From contig JAHHGZ010000047.1 of assembly GCA_019359595.1 (NCBI GenBank), forward strand, positions 1 through 53,928: 53,928 nucleotides of DNA. The letters are read 5' to 3'. The translations under genes and the position numbers were made by a program. The DNA comes from Cyanomargarita calcarea GSE-NOS-MK-12-04C (GTDB lineage: Bacteria; Cyanobacteriota; Cyanobacteriia; Cyanobacteriales; Nostocaceae). Below are positions 36,246 through 47,200 of this stretch, piece by piece. How positions within the stretch are numbered: the first letter of the stretch is position 1; every line of letters begins with the position of its first letter. Below the pieces are notes generated by a model, which worked only from the letters and a program-made list of their open reading frames with translations, ran no database searches and was not told the origin of the DNA.

Positions 36246-36521
36246 TCAACCACCAGCGACTGCAGGAACGATACTCACTTCATCACCATCTTTTAACGAA
36301 GTACCAGCACCATCCAAAAATCGGATATCTTCGCTATTTACGTAAACATTTAAAAAGCGTCGCAGTTGACCCTGTTCATCGCATATCCGTGACTTGATAC
36401 CAGGACAAGCTTTTTCTAAAGAATCCAGCAGTTCAGTGACGCTATTACCATTACATTCTAGGGTAGATTGGTTGTTTGTAAATTGCTGAAGAGCGGTGGG
36501 AACTAAAACTTTTACAGCCAT
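36246..36521 (-). CDS. MoaD/ThiS-family sulfur-carrier-like protein
   Basis: 91 aa, beta-grasp fold, ending in the essential Gly-Gly (IVPAVAGG). The family is adenylated and thiocarboxylated at this terminus to deliver sulfur. [20 protein letters not shown] at the start and [12 protein letters not shown]-type strand ([20 protein letters not shown]) resemble the CysO/ThiS-like branch rather than true MoaD. It lies 261 nt downstream of thrC in the same orientation, suggesting a joint role in amino-acid sulfur chemistry, as with CysM-CysO in Mycobacterium. No Mec-type protease or E1-like partner is within the window. Confidence 0.88.
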   Translation of the reverse strand: MAVKVLVPTALQQFTNNQSTLECNGNSVTELLDSLEKACPGIKSRICDEQGQLRRFLNVYVNSEDIRFLDGAGTSLKDGDEVSIVPAVAGG

Positions 36522-36530
36522 AGATTTAAA

Positions 36531-36780
36531 AAGAGAAGAGTTAGTTGTTAGTTGTTAGTAGTTGGTTGTTAGTAGTTAGTAGTTAGTAGTTAGTAGTTAG
36601 TTGTTAGTTGTTAGGAGTTAGTGATTAGGAGTTAGGAGGTTAAGAGTTAAGAGATAAAAATTATGAATTTTATTTTTAACTCCTCACTCCCGGTTATTAA
36701 CTTTTTACTCCTTACTCCCAACTTTATTCCTAACTCATTACTCCTAACAACTAACAACTAACGACTAACAAATAACTCTT
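36531..36780. repeat. Heptamer/hexamer repeat array forming a long inverted repeat
   Basis: The left half consists of GTTAGTA/GTTAGTT/GGAGTTA units, the right half of their complements (TAACTCC, CTAACAA), with a symmetrical centre near 36660. It fills the space between thrC and the sulfur-carrier gene and could fold into a long stem in the transcript, acting as terminator or processing site. Confidence 0.65.
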
Positions 36781-36782
36781 AA

Positions 36783-38093
36783 CTAAACTGAAGCCTGCTG
36801 CCATTCTAAGCGATCTAATGTACGCGATCGCTCTAGGGCACGTTCAAAGCTATCGAGTTTTGCTTCAATTGTCAACGGTTCGCCAATATAACCTTGGATT
36901 GCTTCTTGGGTTTTTAAGCCGTTACCGGTGATGTAAACTACTGTGGTTTCATCTGGGTCAATCTTGCCTGCTTCGACTAATTTCTTCAGTACAGCAACGG
37001 TTGTACCACCAGCAGTTTCAGTAAATATACCTTCGGTTTCCGCCAACAGTTTCATGCCTTCAATGATTTCTGCATCATTGACTGACTCAATATTACCGTT
37101 TGTTTTCTTCGCAATATCGACAGCGTAAATACCATCGGCTGGGTTACCAATTGCGATGGATTTGGCGATTGTATTCGGTTTCACTGGTTTGATAAAGTCA
37201 CGTCCTTCACGGAAGGCTTCGGCAATGGGGGAACAACCATCAGCCTGTGCCCCACTGAAACGAACGTTTTTACCCTCAACTAAACCAACTTCCACAAATT
37301 CTTGGAAGCCTTTATAAATTTTTGTGAACAGCGAACCCGATGCCAGAGGTGCAACGATGTGGTCTGGCAATTCCCAGCCCAGTTGTTCTGCTACTTCAAA
37401 GGCTAAAGTTTTGGAACCTTCTGAGTAATAAGGACGCAAATTAATATTGACAAAACCCCAACCTTGTGTATTCGCTACTTCACAACAGAGGCGGTTAACT
37501 TGGTCGTAGTTGCCCTTCACAGCCATCAAGGTGGGGCTATATACGAGGCTACCCAGGATTTTACCTGCTTCTAAGTCGGAGGGGATGAATACGCAACAAT
37601 CTAAACCAGCATAGGCGGCGATCGCTGCTGTGGAATTTGCTAGGTTCCCGGTGCTGGCGCAGGCAACTGTGGTAAAGCCCAATTCACGAGCGCGGCTAAG
37701 AGCAACTGACACCACCCTGTCTTTGAAGCTGAGGGTGGGCATATTGACGGCATCGTTCTTGATATAAAGCTTGTTTAAGCCCAGACGACGTGCTAGGCGG
37801 TGGGAGCGCACTAGGGGAGTCATGCCAGTTCCCACATCAATTACATTGTCAGTGAGGACGGGTAGGAAGGGACGATAGCGCCAAATTGAATTTGGTCCAG
37901 CTTGGATTGTTTCACGAGTGACAGTAAGACGCAGGTTGTTGTAGTCATACTTGACTTCCAATGGCCCAAAGCAAAACTCGCAAACGTGACTAGCTTTGAG
38001 TTCATATTCCGTGCCACATTCCTTACATTTGAGGGCTTTTATGGAGGATGTAGCCGTAGTGCCTTGGGTTTGAGTAGTTGTCGTCTGAGTCAT
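36783..38093 (-). CDS. thrC: Threonine synthase (PLP fold type II) with N-terminal zinc ribbon
   Basis: It converts O-phospho-L-homoserine to threonine in the aspartate pathway. 436 aa. A Cys4 ribbon (Cys23, 26, 38, 41: CKECG...CEFCFG) precedes the PLP domain, whose Lys124 lies in TLSFKDRVVSVALSRA; the PLP-phosphate loop and substrate loop are in ACASTGNLANSTAAIAAYAG. This form is common in cyanobacteria. A sulfur-carrier gene follows in the same direction. A small CCCGAC..GTCGGG hairpin (38167-38185) lies about 75 nt upstream of the start in the leader. ATG 38093 is preceded by CTAGGTT, a weak ribosome-binding site. Confidence 0.93.
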   Translation of the reverse strand: MTQTTTTQTQGTTATSSIKALKCKECGTEYELKASHVCEFCFGPLEVKYDYNNLRLTVTRETIQAGPNSIWRYRPFLPVLTDNVIDVGTGMTPLVRSHRLARRLGLNKLYIKNDAVNMPTLSFKDRVVSVALSRARELGFTTVACASTGNLANSTAAIAAYAGLDCCVFIPSDLEAGKILGSLVYSPTLMAVKGNYDQVNRLCCEVANTQGWGFVNINLRPYYSEGSKTLAFEVAEQLGWELPDHIVAPLASGSLFTKIYKGFQEFVEVGLVEGKNVRFSGAQADGCSPIAEAFREGRDFIKPVKPNTIAKSIAIGNPADGIYAVDIAKKTNGNIESVNDAEIIEGMKLLAETEGIFTETAGGTTVAVLKKLVEAGKIDPDETTVVYITGNGLKTQEAIQGYIGEPLTIEAKLDSFERALERSRTLDRLEWQQASV

Positions 38094-38890
38094 AACCTAG
38101 CTGTCCCTGTGTTTCCGTCAACTTGTGAATCGATGCTACCACGAGCAAAAATACTCGTCAAACATACCCGACTAAATTTGTCGGGATTAGTTTGGCAAAG
38201 ATTTAGGAACTTACGAAAAAAATGACCCTATGGGATAGGGGTGTGTCTGGTTAATTCTGGGGGGGATCTGAGCCTCACAACACGTCAAAATTAATGAAAT
38301 CAACTAGTAGTTCGCCACATTAGTGCTGTAGGCGATCGCCACCCTTTAATCATTACAGAAAAATATTATTCTCCCCATCTCCCTCAACTCTTGTCACAAG
38401 TTTGTCACAACATGAGGATTAACTTTAGTAATGCAATCAGATTTGATATGCAATTCCACACTCGAAACTACTGAAGTTTGTAAGTAACGACTGTTTAGCC
38501 AAGAGAGAATCTTTCTATTACCACATCTAGTGGAGACGCTGATTTTTGTATCTCTGCTAGATATTTTTACATAGATACTTTCTATCAATAAGTAATTATT
38601 TACAAACACTACTTACCAATCAGTAATTCGCGTATTTCCACTGAAGCAGTTGTTGTTCTAAAAGCCTATATTCAGGATTGTCAATACCTCTTCCGGATGA
38701 AAAATACAATAAATAAGAATTAGATTGAATTTTCTAATTTTAGCCAGGAGAACAGTTGAAAAGTCGAATATAAATACACAACTTTCAAGACTTTGGGCTG
38801 ATATGACTTAGTAATTCTTGCGGGAATTTGTAGGTTCAATTTTGCCTGTAAATAAACAGAATTACTCGATTCAAGAAACTAGGAAATTAC
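38094..38890. other. ~800-bp intergenic region between thrC and the surface-protein island
   Basis: It holds the thrC leader hairpin (38167-38185), a GGGGATCTGAGCCTCACAA block near 38265 that resembles the tail of the palindrome at 4397-4416, and AT-rich sequence. A 71-codon ORF on the minus strand (38394-38609) has no family features. The promoter of the gene at 38891 must be here; TAGGAAA precedes its ATG. Confidence 0.5.
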
Positions 38891-41434
38891 ATGAACTGTC
38901 ACAACAAACTTGTTAAAAATAAGCACTCAAATTTATACCGTTCTTTGGTATCGACGGTATTATTGACTAATGGAATTTTCCAATTTGTAGCTCCTGTATT
39001 AGCCGCAGGGACAACAGCAGGTCAAGACATTAGCAACACGGCAACTGCAACTTACGAAGACCCGAGTGGGACAACAATCAACGCCACTTCTAACACTGTT
39101 ACTGTCACCGTGGCAGAGGTCGCTGGTATCAACATTAGCAATGATGGAGTATTGGAAGCCCCAACCGTTGCTGAGGGTGGAACCCCTGGTACACCAATAG
39201 TGGCTGGTGACAAAGTTTACTATAACTTCACAATCAAAAACGTCGGTAACGACCCCACAAAGTTCCGCATTCCAGATAAATCTAAAGTTAGTATCACTGG
39301 TCCTGGTACTGTCGAAAAACTGCAATACCAAAAACCCGATTCGACGTGGGCAGACTTTAACACTGCTGGTGAAGACACAGCTTCAGTTCCAGCCGATGGT
39401 TCGCTCAAGGTGCGAGTTGTCGTAACTGTCAATTCTGGTGCCAAAAAAACAGACCTGATCGAAATCAGACTTGGTAATACACCAACTAACGGTCAAGACA
39501 AATTACGGGATACTGCCAACACCAATGACGATGACGTTTACACGGTAGATAACCTTGATAGTAGTGGTGTTACTGGTGAATATGCTGGAGTGCTTATTAC
39601 CGCTCAGGAAGCTAGTAATACCCAAAGTGCTACTGTCGGTGGCTCGACATACGCTTTTGCAACGGTACTTAAGACTAGACCTGCTGATAGCTATGACGAT
39701 AAAGGTACTGCCAAGCTGAGTGATGACACACTCAAATATGATTTGGGCTTGAAAGTCGAATCAACCGCACCAAGTCCCAGTACTCTGATTCCTGCAGCAT
39801 TGGTGGGTACGACGGTCAAAGGCTTAACAGGTAACCGAATTTTAGTATCTGATGCTATTCCTAAAGATACTGAACTAGCGGTGGCACCGACTGTTTTCCC
39901 GGCTGGTTGGAAACCTGTTTACAGTATTACTCCTGTTACCACCAATGCCATTGCTGCAACTTGGAGTGAAACCGCACCAACGGATCTAAAAACAGTAACT
40001 CGTATCGGTTTTGTTAACGATCCAGCGACTGTGACATCCGTTGCTGTTGGTGCAGAGGTGAAAACCTTCACAGTGCAGGTAAAAGTTAAATCTACTTTCA
40101 TTGGTACAACATTAACAGTTAACAATATTGCCCAATTGTTCGGTCAAACCGATGGCGTCCCGATTATAGATGCTAATGGTGATCTGATTCCAGACAACTT
40201 TGTATATGACGAATCTGGTGACAACAAGCCCAGTAACTTCAACGATGATGGCACTCCAGCGACAGGTGTGGATGCTAATGGAAATGGTTTACCTACCGTC
40301 ACTAATGGCTATGTTCCTGATAGCGCAACGTTAACCGCAACTGGCACAGACACTGGTAACGACAACAGTGGTAGTGGTCCAGGTGGTGAAGCGAACAGTT
40401 TCCCTCTGACTCAAGCTATTGGCTCGGTATTGAATGGCCCCAATACAGCCCCAGATGCTATTGGTTCTACAACACTTAACACTGACCCCAAATATCAAAA
40501 CGATGACTTCACCAACAAATCTTCAGGGGTTCTTGCAAATACTAAACCGGGAGACAAAATTGATCCAGGGGAAGTAACTTTTACCAACACAGTAAAAAAT
40601 ACCAGTACCAAGACGAACGACATCTCACTGATTCCTACTTCACCAACTAATCTTGCGGATCTGCCAGCAGATACGAAGATAACTCTTACCTTTAGCGGTA
40701 CATCAAAAGTTTATGTTTGGGATGGTACAAAGTTTGTATTTGATCTGGATGGCAATCCTGCAACAAAAGGTGACCAAACAGCTATTGATGATACTAGTAA
40801 GTACATTACTATTCCTGCCATAGCAACGAACGGTACCTCCAGCTACGAAGTTAAGGTAGATTTACCAGCAAACACTGAGCTTTCTACCGATACGCTGAAA
40901 GGCTACCCAGTACCCATCACTGCGTTTGTCGATGATGTAACTCCTGGTTTAGGCACAGAAACTGCCAAAAATACCACCATTGACCAGGTTTATACTGGAT
41001 TCCTCAAGATGCTGAAGGAGTCGAAAATTCTCAAGGGAACTGGTCCAGATGTGCAGAGTGGTGATGAGACCTTTAGCAGCAATCCCAAGAAGCCTGCACC
41101 AGGGAACATCATTGAGTATCAGATTAAGTACAAAAACATTTCTGATGCTGCACCTTCAGGTGGAAGTGGCAATGTGATTTTGGAAGCCAGCAAAGTCAAG
41201 ATTACTGAAGATGGTGCGACTGGCGGCAATAACTGGGCGCAGTACACCACTAACGTTCCCGGTACTGCTAAGGATTCTGTACCTGCAAAGGCAACTGTGA
41301 CTTTCTTTAATAGTGCAGGTGTTGCTGGTTTAGACGACTCAACTGTCAGTAAGTATGAGGATACGTTGAATACTGGAGAGAAACTTGCACCGCAGGAAGA
41401 AAGGACTTTTGGCTTCCAACGCAAGGTGAACTAG
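38891..41434 (+). CDS. Exported multi-domain DUF11-like surface protein
   Basis: 847 aa with a Sec signal peptide (hydrophobic STVLLTNGIFQFVAPVLA, cleavage about residue 38). The mature protein is almost cysteine-free, rich in Thr, Asp, Asn and Gly, and built from several DUF11-like beta domains marked by 'G..V.Y.F.I.N.G' (DKVYYNFTIKNVGND, GEVTFTNTVKNTSTK, GNIIEYQIKYKNISDA). A calcium-binding-like acidic linker (ANGDLIPDNFVYDESGDN, DDGTPATGVDANGNG) lies in the middle. It ends with a short alternating strand, ERTFGFQRKVN. DUF11 proteins are typically cell-surface or appendage subunits. First gene of the plus-strand island; a strong terminator (41443-41470) follows, so it is probably made at its own level. 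Confidence 0.82.
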   Translation: MNCHNKLVKNKHSNLYRSLVSTVLLTNGIFQFVAPVLAAGTTAGQDISNTATATYEDPSGTTINATSNTVTVTVAEVAGINISNDGVLEAPTVAEGGTPGTPIVAGDKVYYNFTIKNVGNDPTKFRIPDKSKVSITGPGTVEKLQYQKPDSTWADFNTAGEDTASVPADGSLKVRVVVTVNSGAKKTDLIEIRLGNTPTNGQDKLRDTANTNDDDVYTVDNLDSSGVTGEYAGVLITAQEASNTQSATVGGSTYAFATVLKTRPADSYDDKGTAKLSDDTLKYDLGLKVESTAPSPSTLIPAALVGTTVKGLTGNRILVSDAIPKDTELAVAPTVFPAGWKPVYSITPVTTNAIAATWSETAPTDLKTVTRIGFVNDPATVTSVAVGAEVKTFTVQVKVKSTFIGTTLTVNNIAQLFGQTDGVPIIDANGDLIPDNFVYDESGDNKPSNFNDDGTPATGVDANGNGLPTVTNGYVPDSATLTATGTDTGNDNSGSGPGGEANSFPLTQAIGSVLNGPNTAPDAIGSTTLNTDPKYQNDDFTNKSSGVLANTKPGDKIDPGEVTFTNTVKNTSTKTNDISLIPTSPTNLADLPADTKITLTFSGTSKVYVWDGTKFVFDLDGNPATKGDQTAIDDTSKYITIPAIATNGTSSYEVKVDLPANTELSTDTLKGYPVPITAFVDDVTPGLGTETAKNTTIDQVYTGFLKMLKESKILKGTGPDVQSGDETFSSNPKKPAPGNIIEYQIKYKNISDAAPSGGSGNVILEASKVKITEDGATGGNNWAQYTTNVPGTAKDSVPAKATVTFFNSAGVAGLDDSTVSKYEDTLNTGEKLAPQEERTFGFQRKVN

Positions 41435-41442
41435 AAACCTAA

Positions 41443-41470
41443 CCCCCCCTTCCCCTCAGGGAAGGGGGGG
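41443..41470 (+). terminator. G/C-rich hairpin terminator after the 38891 gene
   Basis: CCCCCCCTTCCC pairs with GGGAAGGGGGGG over a 4-nt loop, followed by TTTC, 9 nt after the stop codon. A second hairpin (CTCTCTCC-TA-GGAGGAGAGAG) follows at about 41478-41502. Both are G/C-rich repeats of a kind common between cyanobacterial genes. Confidence 0.7.
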
Positions 41471-41668
41471 TTTCAAAGCCTCTCTCCTAGGAGGAGAGAG
41501 GTACCCTGCGGGAAGCGCTTCGCTCTATGGAGAGAGGTTCTAACTTTCCGGACAAATATTGTAAAAACTTTGTGAAGTAGTCCGCCAAATGAGAGTTTCT
41601 TCACAAAACCGGGAAAGATAATATCAGCAATCAACCAACATCTGCAACATTTTGGAAGTTTTGAGATT

Positions 41669-42238
41669 ATGAAGATGAAGTCTATTTCTATTGCAAGTAT
41701 CGGCGCGATCGCCCTATTAACAACGGTGTCTGCAATAGATGCGATACCAGGTGTACCAAGTATCTGGGATATGGGTTCAGCGATCGCCCAGAATTCTCAG
41801 CAAAAAGGGCAATTACAACTACAATTAAGCGCTGAAAAGCAAGTTATCCAAAAGGATAAGGAAGGGAAGCAAAAGATTACCTGGCAACCTTTGCAAGGTA
41901 ACGTTGCGGTGCAATCAAAAGATGTGTTGCGTTACACCGTGAGTGGGGAAAATAAAGGCGATCGCCCAATCAAAAATCTCGCTCTCAATCAACCTATTCC
42001 CAAAGGGATGGTGTATCAACTGAAATCTGCAAGTATACCCACTGGTGGCAAGATTACGTACAAAATTGATGGGGCAAGCAGCTTTGTGGAAAATCCAACT
42101 GTCCAGGTGAAGCTCCCCAACGGCAAAGTAGAAACTCAAGCAGCACCGGCAAGCGCTTATACCCAAATCCGCTTGAATATTGCATCTGTTCCAGGGAAGG
42201 CAACAGTCAAAGCGAGTTATCAAGTACAGGTGCGGTAA
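41669..42238 (+). CDS. Small exported single DUF11-like domain protein
   Basis: 189 aa with a signal peptide (cleavage probably after AIAQ, about residue 41). The mature part is one DUF11-like beta domain: VQSKDVLRYTVSGENKGDRP, KNLALNQPIPKGMVYQLKSA, and a final strand KASYQVQVR. Only one domain is present, against several in its neighbours, so it could be a minor subunit, cap or adaptor of the same structure. A weak Shine-Dalgarno (GGAAG, 10 nt) precedes the ATG. It is flanked by the terminator at 41443 and by about 500 bp of repeat-rich DNA, so its own promoter is likely. Confidence 0.8.
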   Translation: MKMKSISIASIGAIALLTTVSAIDAIPGVPSIWDMGSAIAQNSQQKGQLQLQLSAEKQVIQKDKEGKQKITWQPLQGNVAVQSKDVLRYTVSGENKGDRPIKNLALNQPIPKGMVYQLKSASIPTGGKITYKIDGASSFVENPTVQVKLPNGKVETQAAPASAYTQIRLNIASVPGKATVKASYQVQVR

Positions 42239-42737
42239 TTAGGAGTTTTGAGTAGGACTTATGCAAAGACCCTGCCAAACCCTCTTTCCTTCCTGTTCTT
42301 TGCGTCCTACCCTCCGCGAGCGCTCCGCTTATGTGGTTCATTTTCCGTTTGAGTAAAAAATTTTTACCGACACAACTTACGTAAAAACTTTCTAACACTC
42401 TTATTCCTTGGGGTACTCGGCGGTTTATTTTTTACTCTCTTCAAGAGAAGATTACTTATGAATCAACCGCGAAGACGCGAAGTACGCAAAGGTTAGAGGT
42501 TAGAAAGAAAATAACAGACAACTCCCAAGGGTATTATTTTAAACCCAACATTTAAGAGACTACTAAGTTAAAACTTTTTTCATACACACATTTAGCAATC
42601 AGTTGGCAATGCACTGACGGCAAGTCTTGCTGCGCTTGAATACAGGGTAAACGTAAATTCACGGTTTTAAATTTTTACAAACAAATATCCATAAATTTAT
42701 CAGCCAGAACCGTGGCATCTCAGAGGAGAAATATTAA
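42239..42737. other. Repeat-rich intergenic region
   Basis: It contains a TAGGACTTATGCAAAG half-site resembling the inverted-repeat end of the element at 49962-50058, a copy of CCGCGAAGACGCGAAGTACG (about 42471), and AT-rich DNA. A promoter for the coupled genes from 42738 should lie near 42540-42720. No gene seen. Confidence 0.5.
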
Positions 42738-44273
42738 GTGAGCCGTCCTCAAAAAAAAGAGCAAATTAATTTCAACAATAACTGGTTGCAAAGATTAGCC
42801 GCAACCGTTCTTGTAGGAAGTGTTTTGCATAATTCCATACCAGTGGAAGCGCAACAAATTAAAAATCAGGTTGCGGCTGTTCCGATTACAAACCAAGCTA
42901 GTTTTACTTATACAAATTCTGCTAATAATTATACTTTTGAAGGGCGTACTAGTCAGCTAGAAGTAATTAACACTCCATTGGTTGACCCTTTAGGGAAAAT
43001 TTTAGGCTGTGGTGGTGAACTTTTAGCTGATTATACTGGTTTTTCTGTTGGTATCTATGAGCCGAGTTCTAACGATCCAACAGGTACAGAGTTGGGAAGA
43101 TTGGTTTCTCTGACTCGTACAGAAGTGCCGAATATTCCCGACAACAATATTCCCGGTGGTTTGGCACCAAATACTGATAATAAAAATCCGTTTGTTTTAA
43201 ATAATGGCGAACCTAGAGGTACTTACAACTTTTTATTAGATCCAAGTAAGGGTCAACTTGACTCCGGTAGGACTTACATTTTACTTATCAATCCGCCCTC
43301 GAATACAATATTCAGTCAGCGACGCATTAAGATTCAAATCGGTGAAAGCACGGGTAGTGCTAGCAACAGAGTTGTTAGTTATACGGCGACATCCTTGGAT
43401 GGTCTGCCAATTAGTATAAACGGGAATACTACGTTTACAGATACGGTTGCGGTGGTTCCCAATGCCGAGACAATCGGACTGAACTTATTAGCTCTGCCAT
43501 TCCAGACGGGTTTGTGCAAAAAAAATCAAGTGCAGATTATCAAAACAGGCGATCGCGCAACTGCGGAACCTGGAGACACGGTAATCTATCGTCTCTCAGT
43601 AAAAAATCTCGCTGAAGTTGGTTTGAACAACTTAGTTCTCACCGATAACTTACCTTTAGGATTCAACTTTTTACCAAAGTCTGTCCGGGGAGAGTTAGAT
43701 GGTCAACCGATTACTATCACCTCAGAGCGCAATGGTTCAACGGTGACATTCCGCACAGATGTAACTCTTTTGGCAGCGAAAGTACTGAATATTGCCTATG
43801 CGGCTCAATTAACTGCTGACGCTATGCGTGGTACTGGCCTTAACAGTGCAATTGTGAATGCTCAACGTGCTGACAATCGCTTTAATACCAAAGATGGACC
43901 GGCAACTCACCAGTTAAAAATTAGACCGGGAATTGTCTCCGATTGCGGCACGATTATCGGTCGTGTATTTATCGATAAGAACTTCGACGGTGAACAGCAA
44001 GGGAATGAACCGGGAGTTCCAAATGCGGTGATTTTCATGGAAGACGGAAACCGCATCACCACAGATCCAAATGGTTTGTTCTCCGTAGCCAACGTCTTAC
44101 CAGGAAATCACACAGGTGTTTTAGACCTAACTAGCCTTCCCGGTTACACCCTCGCTCCCAATCGGAAATTCCGGGAACGCAATAGCCAATCTCGCTTAGT
44201 GCGTTTAGAACCAGGTGGTTTGGTACGGATGAACTTTGCAGTCACACCTTCTTTTGAGGAAGTCAAGAAATGA
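42738..44273 (+). CDS. Exported DUF11 + SdrB-like (prealbumin-fold) surface protein
   Basis: 511 aa, GTG start at 42738 with a good AGAGGAGA eight bases upstream. Signal peptide cleaved near residue 39 (IPVEAQ). Domains: an N-terminal beta region containing VGIYEPSSNDPTGTELGRLV, a DUF11 domain (about 263-378; GDTVIYRLSVKNLAEVGLNN), then an SdrB-like repeat (about 401-488; IIGRVFIDKNFDGEQQGNEP, a typical opening with Asp/Asn calcium ligands). ATGA overlap with the barrel gene that follows shows translational coupling. From memory, DUF11-SdrB modules in other bacteria can be fused to an outer-membrane barrel, so the pair here may be the split version; this needs checking. Confidence 0.83.
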   Translation: MSRPQKKEQINFNNNWLQRLAATVLVGSVLHNSIPVEAQQIKNQVAAVPITNQASFTYTNSANNYTFEGRTSQLEVINTPLVDPLGKILGCGGELLADYTGFSVGIYEPSSNDPTGTELGRLVSLTRTEVPNIPDNNIPGGLAPNTDNKNPFVLNNGEPRGTYNFLLDPSKGQLDSGRTYILLINPPSNTIFSQRRIKIQIGESTGSASNRVVSYTATSLDGLPISINGNTTFTDTVAVVPNAETIGLNLLALPFQTGLCKKNQVQIIKTGDRATAEPGDTVIYRLSVKNLAEVGLNNLVLTDNLPLGFNFLPKSVRGELDGQPITITSERNGSTVTFRTDVTLLAAKVLNIAYAAQLTADAMRGTGLNSAIVNAQRADNRFNTKDGPATHQLKIRPGIVSDCGTIIGRVFIDKNFDGEQQGNEPGVPNAVIFMEDGNRITTDPNGLFSVANVLPGNHTGVLDLTSLPGYTLAPNRKFRERNSQSRLVRLEPGGLVRMNFAVTPSFEEVKK

Positions 44274-47200
44274 AACCCAGGCTGTATCGTGCAACTACTT
44301 TTACCCTTTACTTGTTGGCGAGTTTAGCATCAACCATCAGCTTGATTTCCTATCCAACCACAGCTAAAGCAGAATCTTCTCAAGAGAGAGCAAAGGAGAA
44401 TCTGAATTCCCCCACTACTCCCATTCTCAAAATCCTGACTCCCATCCCTGACGCTATTCTCGATATCTCCTCGACTTCGGTGATTCTGCAATTTCCCGTT
44501 GGCAGTCAAGTCGAGTTGCGAGTCAATGGTCAGTTAGTTGAGCGATCGCAAATTGGACGGACGGAAACTGATTCCAAAACTAACTTGGTAACGCAGACAT
44601 GGTATGGTGTCTCTCTGAAAGAAGGAGAGAATACCCTTTCTGTAGGAGTTGCGGAAATTCCAGAAGCATCTGTGACACAGAAGGTAGTAGTGCGAGGAGC
44701 GCCAAAGCGATTAACTCTCTCAACTGTGGAAGCTCGTATCCCTGCTGATGGGCGTTCTACAGCGACAATCAAGGGTCAACTCATTGATGAAAATGGCAAT
44801 CGCTCTAACCGCGATGCTGTTATTACTTTGATACCGAGTGCAGGGGAGTTTGTCGGTGCAGATTTCAAACCAGATCAACCAGGTTTTCAGATAGAGATGA
44901 AGAAAGGAGAATTCACTGCAAATCTCCGCTCTGACTTGAAGGCACAAACTGCGAGAATTCGGGCAGCCTCTAATGATTTGGAAGCCTTTACCCAATTAGA
45001 ATTTGAGACAGCGTTGCGTCCTAGTTTGGTGACTGGGGTTGTGGATCTGCGTTTGGGTGCGAGAGGTACAGATTATTACGGTAGTTTCCGTGATTTCCTC
45101 CGCCCTGACAAAGATACAAGAACCCAGGTAGATTTCCACTCGGCGATATTTGCGACGGGTGCGGTTGGGGAATGGTTATTTACAGGTGCATACAATAGCG
45201 ATCGCACAATTAATCAAGATTGTAATTGCGATAATCGCTTGTTTAAAAGTTACCAATTCAACGAACAAAATTATCCCGTCTACGGTGATAGTTCCAGCAG
45301 TACTTATGTAGCCCCTTCAACTGACAGCGTATATGTCCGCTTAGAGCGATCGTCTGGCATCGCCGGAGCCAGCCCTGATTATTTCATGTGGGGTGACTAC
45401 AACACTGAGGAATTTGCCCGCTCATCCCAGCAATATACCTCCATCACTCGTCAACTCCACGGCTTCAAGGCAAACTACAACATCGGGAACCTCCAAGTTA
45501 CGGGTTTATACGGTAATAACGTCAAAGGTTTCCAACGGGATACGATTCCTCCTGACGGTACTAGCGGTTATTATTTTCTTTCTCGCAGATTGCTGCAACC
45601 AGGCAGTGAAAATGTCTTCGTTGAGTTAGAACAACTGAATCGTCCCGGTACTGTCATTAAACGTAAAGAACTTAGTCGTGGTCCAGACTATGAAATTGAT
45701 TATGACCGAGGCACCTTATTATTCCGCGAACCAGTTCTCCGCACTGATGTAAACGAGATAGGGGAAGTTTTGGTAAGACGCATTGTTGTCTCGTATCAAT
45801 ACGATAGCCAAAATTCTAACAGCAATATCTATGCAGGTCGCTTGCAGTATAACCTTGGACGCGGTGCAAATCAAGAAAGTTGGTTGGGAGCGACTTATGT
45901 CCAAGAAAACCAGGGAGTACGCCAGTTTGAACTCTACGGTGCAGACGCAATGATATCTCTGGGTTCAAGGGGTAAGTTAATCGCAGAATATGCCCATTCC
46001 AACAATAACTCAGACCTGATGGGATTGGTCAGCGGTGATGCCTATCGTTTGGAAGCACAGGGACAAATTACTAACGGTTTGCAAGCCAATGCTTACTATC
46101 GTTTTGCCGATACAGGCTTTGCCAATAATGCCACCATCAGCTTTGTACCCGGTCAAACTCGATATGGAGGACAACTGACAAGTAGACTGACCTCAAGCAC
46201 TAATTTGCGAGTCCAATACGACCATGAAGATAATTTTGGGATTGCTCCCCAACCGCTAAATACCTTTGAGGAACTGTTTGCACCCCGTTCTCAGGCTGTT
46301 CCTGGTAGTAAAGTTGATAATTCATTAACGACAATTTCTGCTGGAATTCAACAAACCTTGGGTAAAGCCACCTTGGGTGTTGATTGGATTCATCGTGACA
46401 GACAAGACCGGATTGCCACAAGTAACCTGGGTAGTAATTCCGATCAATTGCGTTCACGAAGTGCGGACTCCGTCCGTTCGCGTTTAGCCTTCCCCCTAGC
46501 CAATAACCTAACCTTCCAAGCCCAAAATGAGCTTACCTTATCTTCTAGTGCTGATAGCGTATATCCAGACCGTACTATCCTCGGGTTAAATTGGGCTGCC
46601 ATTCCCGGCATTAATCTTACCCTAGCGCAACAGTTTTACACTGGCGGTCAATTTGATGGTAACTCCATCACTAGTTTGAGTCTGAATGGCGAACATAAAT
46701 TAGGCACAGATACCACCATCACCGGTCGTTACTCGATTTTGGGTGGTTCCAACCAAATGACAACCCAAGGAGCCATTGGACTAAATAACCGTTGGACTAT
46801 TTCCCCTGGGTTGCGCTTGAATTTGGCTTACGAACACGTATTTGGCAGCTTCTTTGGCAAGACTGCAGCGGGTTCGCAATTTGCCCAACCCTTTACTACA
46901 GGTCAAGCTGCCTCATCCATTGGGTTTAACGGTGGAGATAGCTACAGCATTGGTTTGGAATACACTGATAATCCCAACTTCCAAGCCAGCGCTCGTTACG
47001 AACATCGCACATCTTCCAACGGTTCCAACACCGTGATTTCAGGAGGTATTACAGGCAAACTTTCCCCAGCCCTCACAGCCTTAGTCCGCTATCAACAAGC
47101 AGGCTCTTCCAATCAAACACTCTCGGCACTAGGAGATACAGCTAACTTGAAAGTGGGTTTAGCCTACCGTGACCCCAACAGCGATAAATTTAACGCTTTA

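Noticed and set aside
38394-38609. 71-codon ORF on the minus strand in a large gap
   Set aside because: AT-rich, no start signal and no family resemblance.
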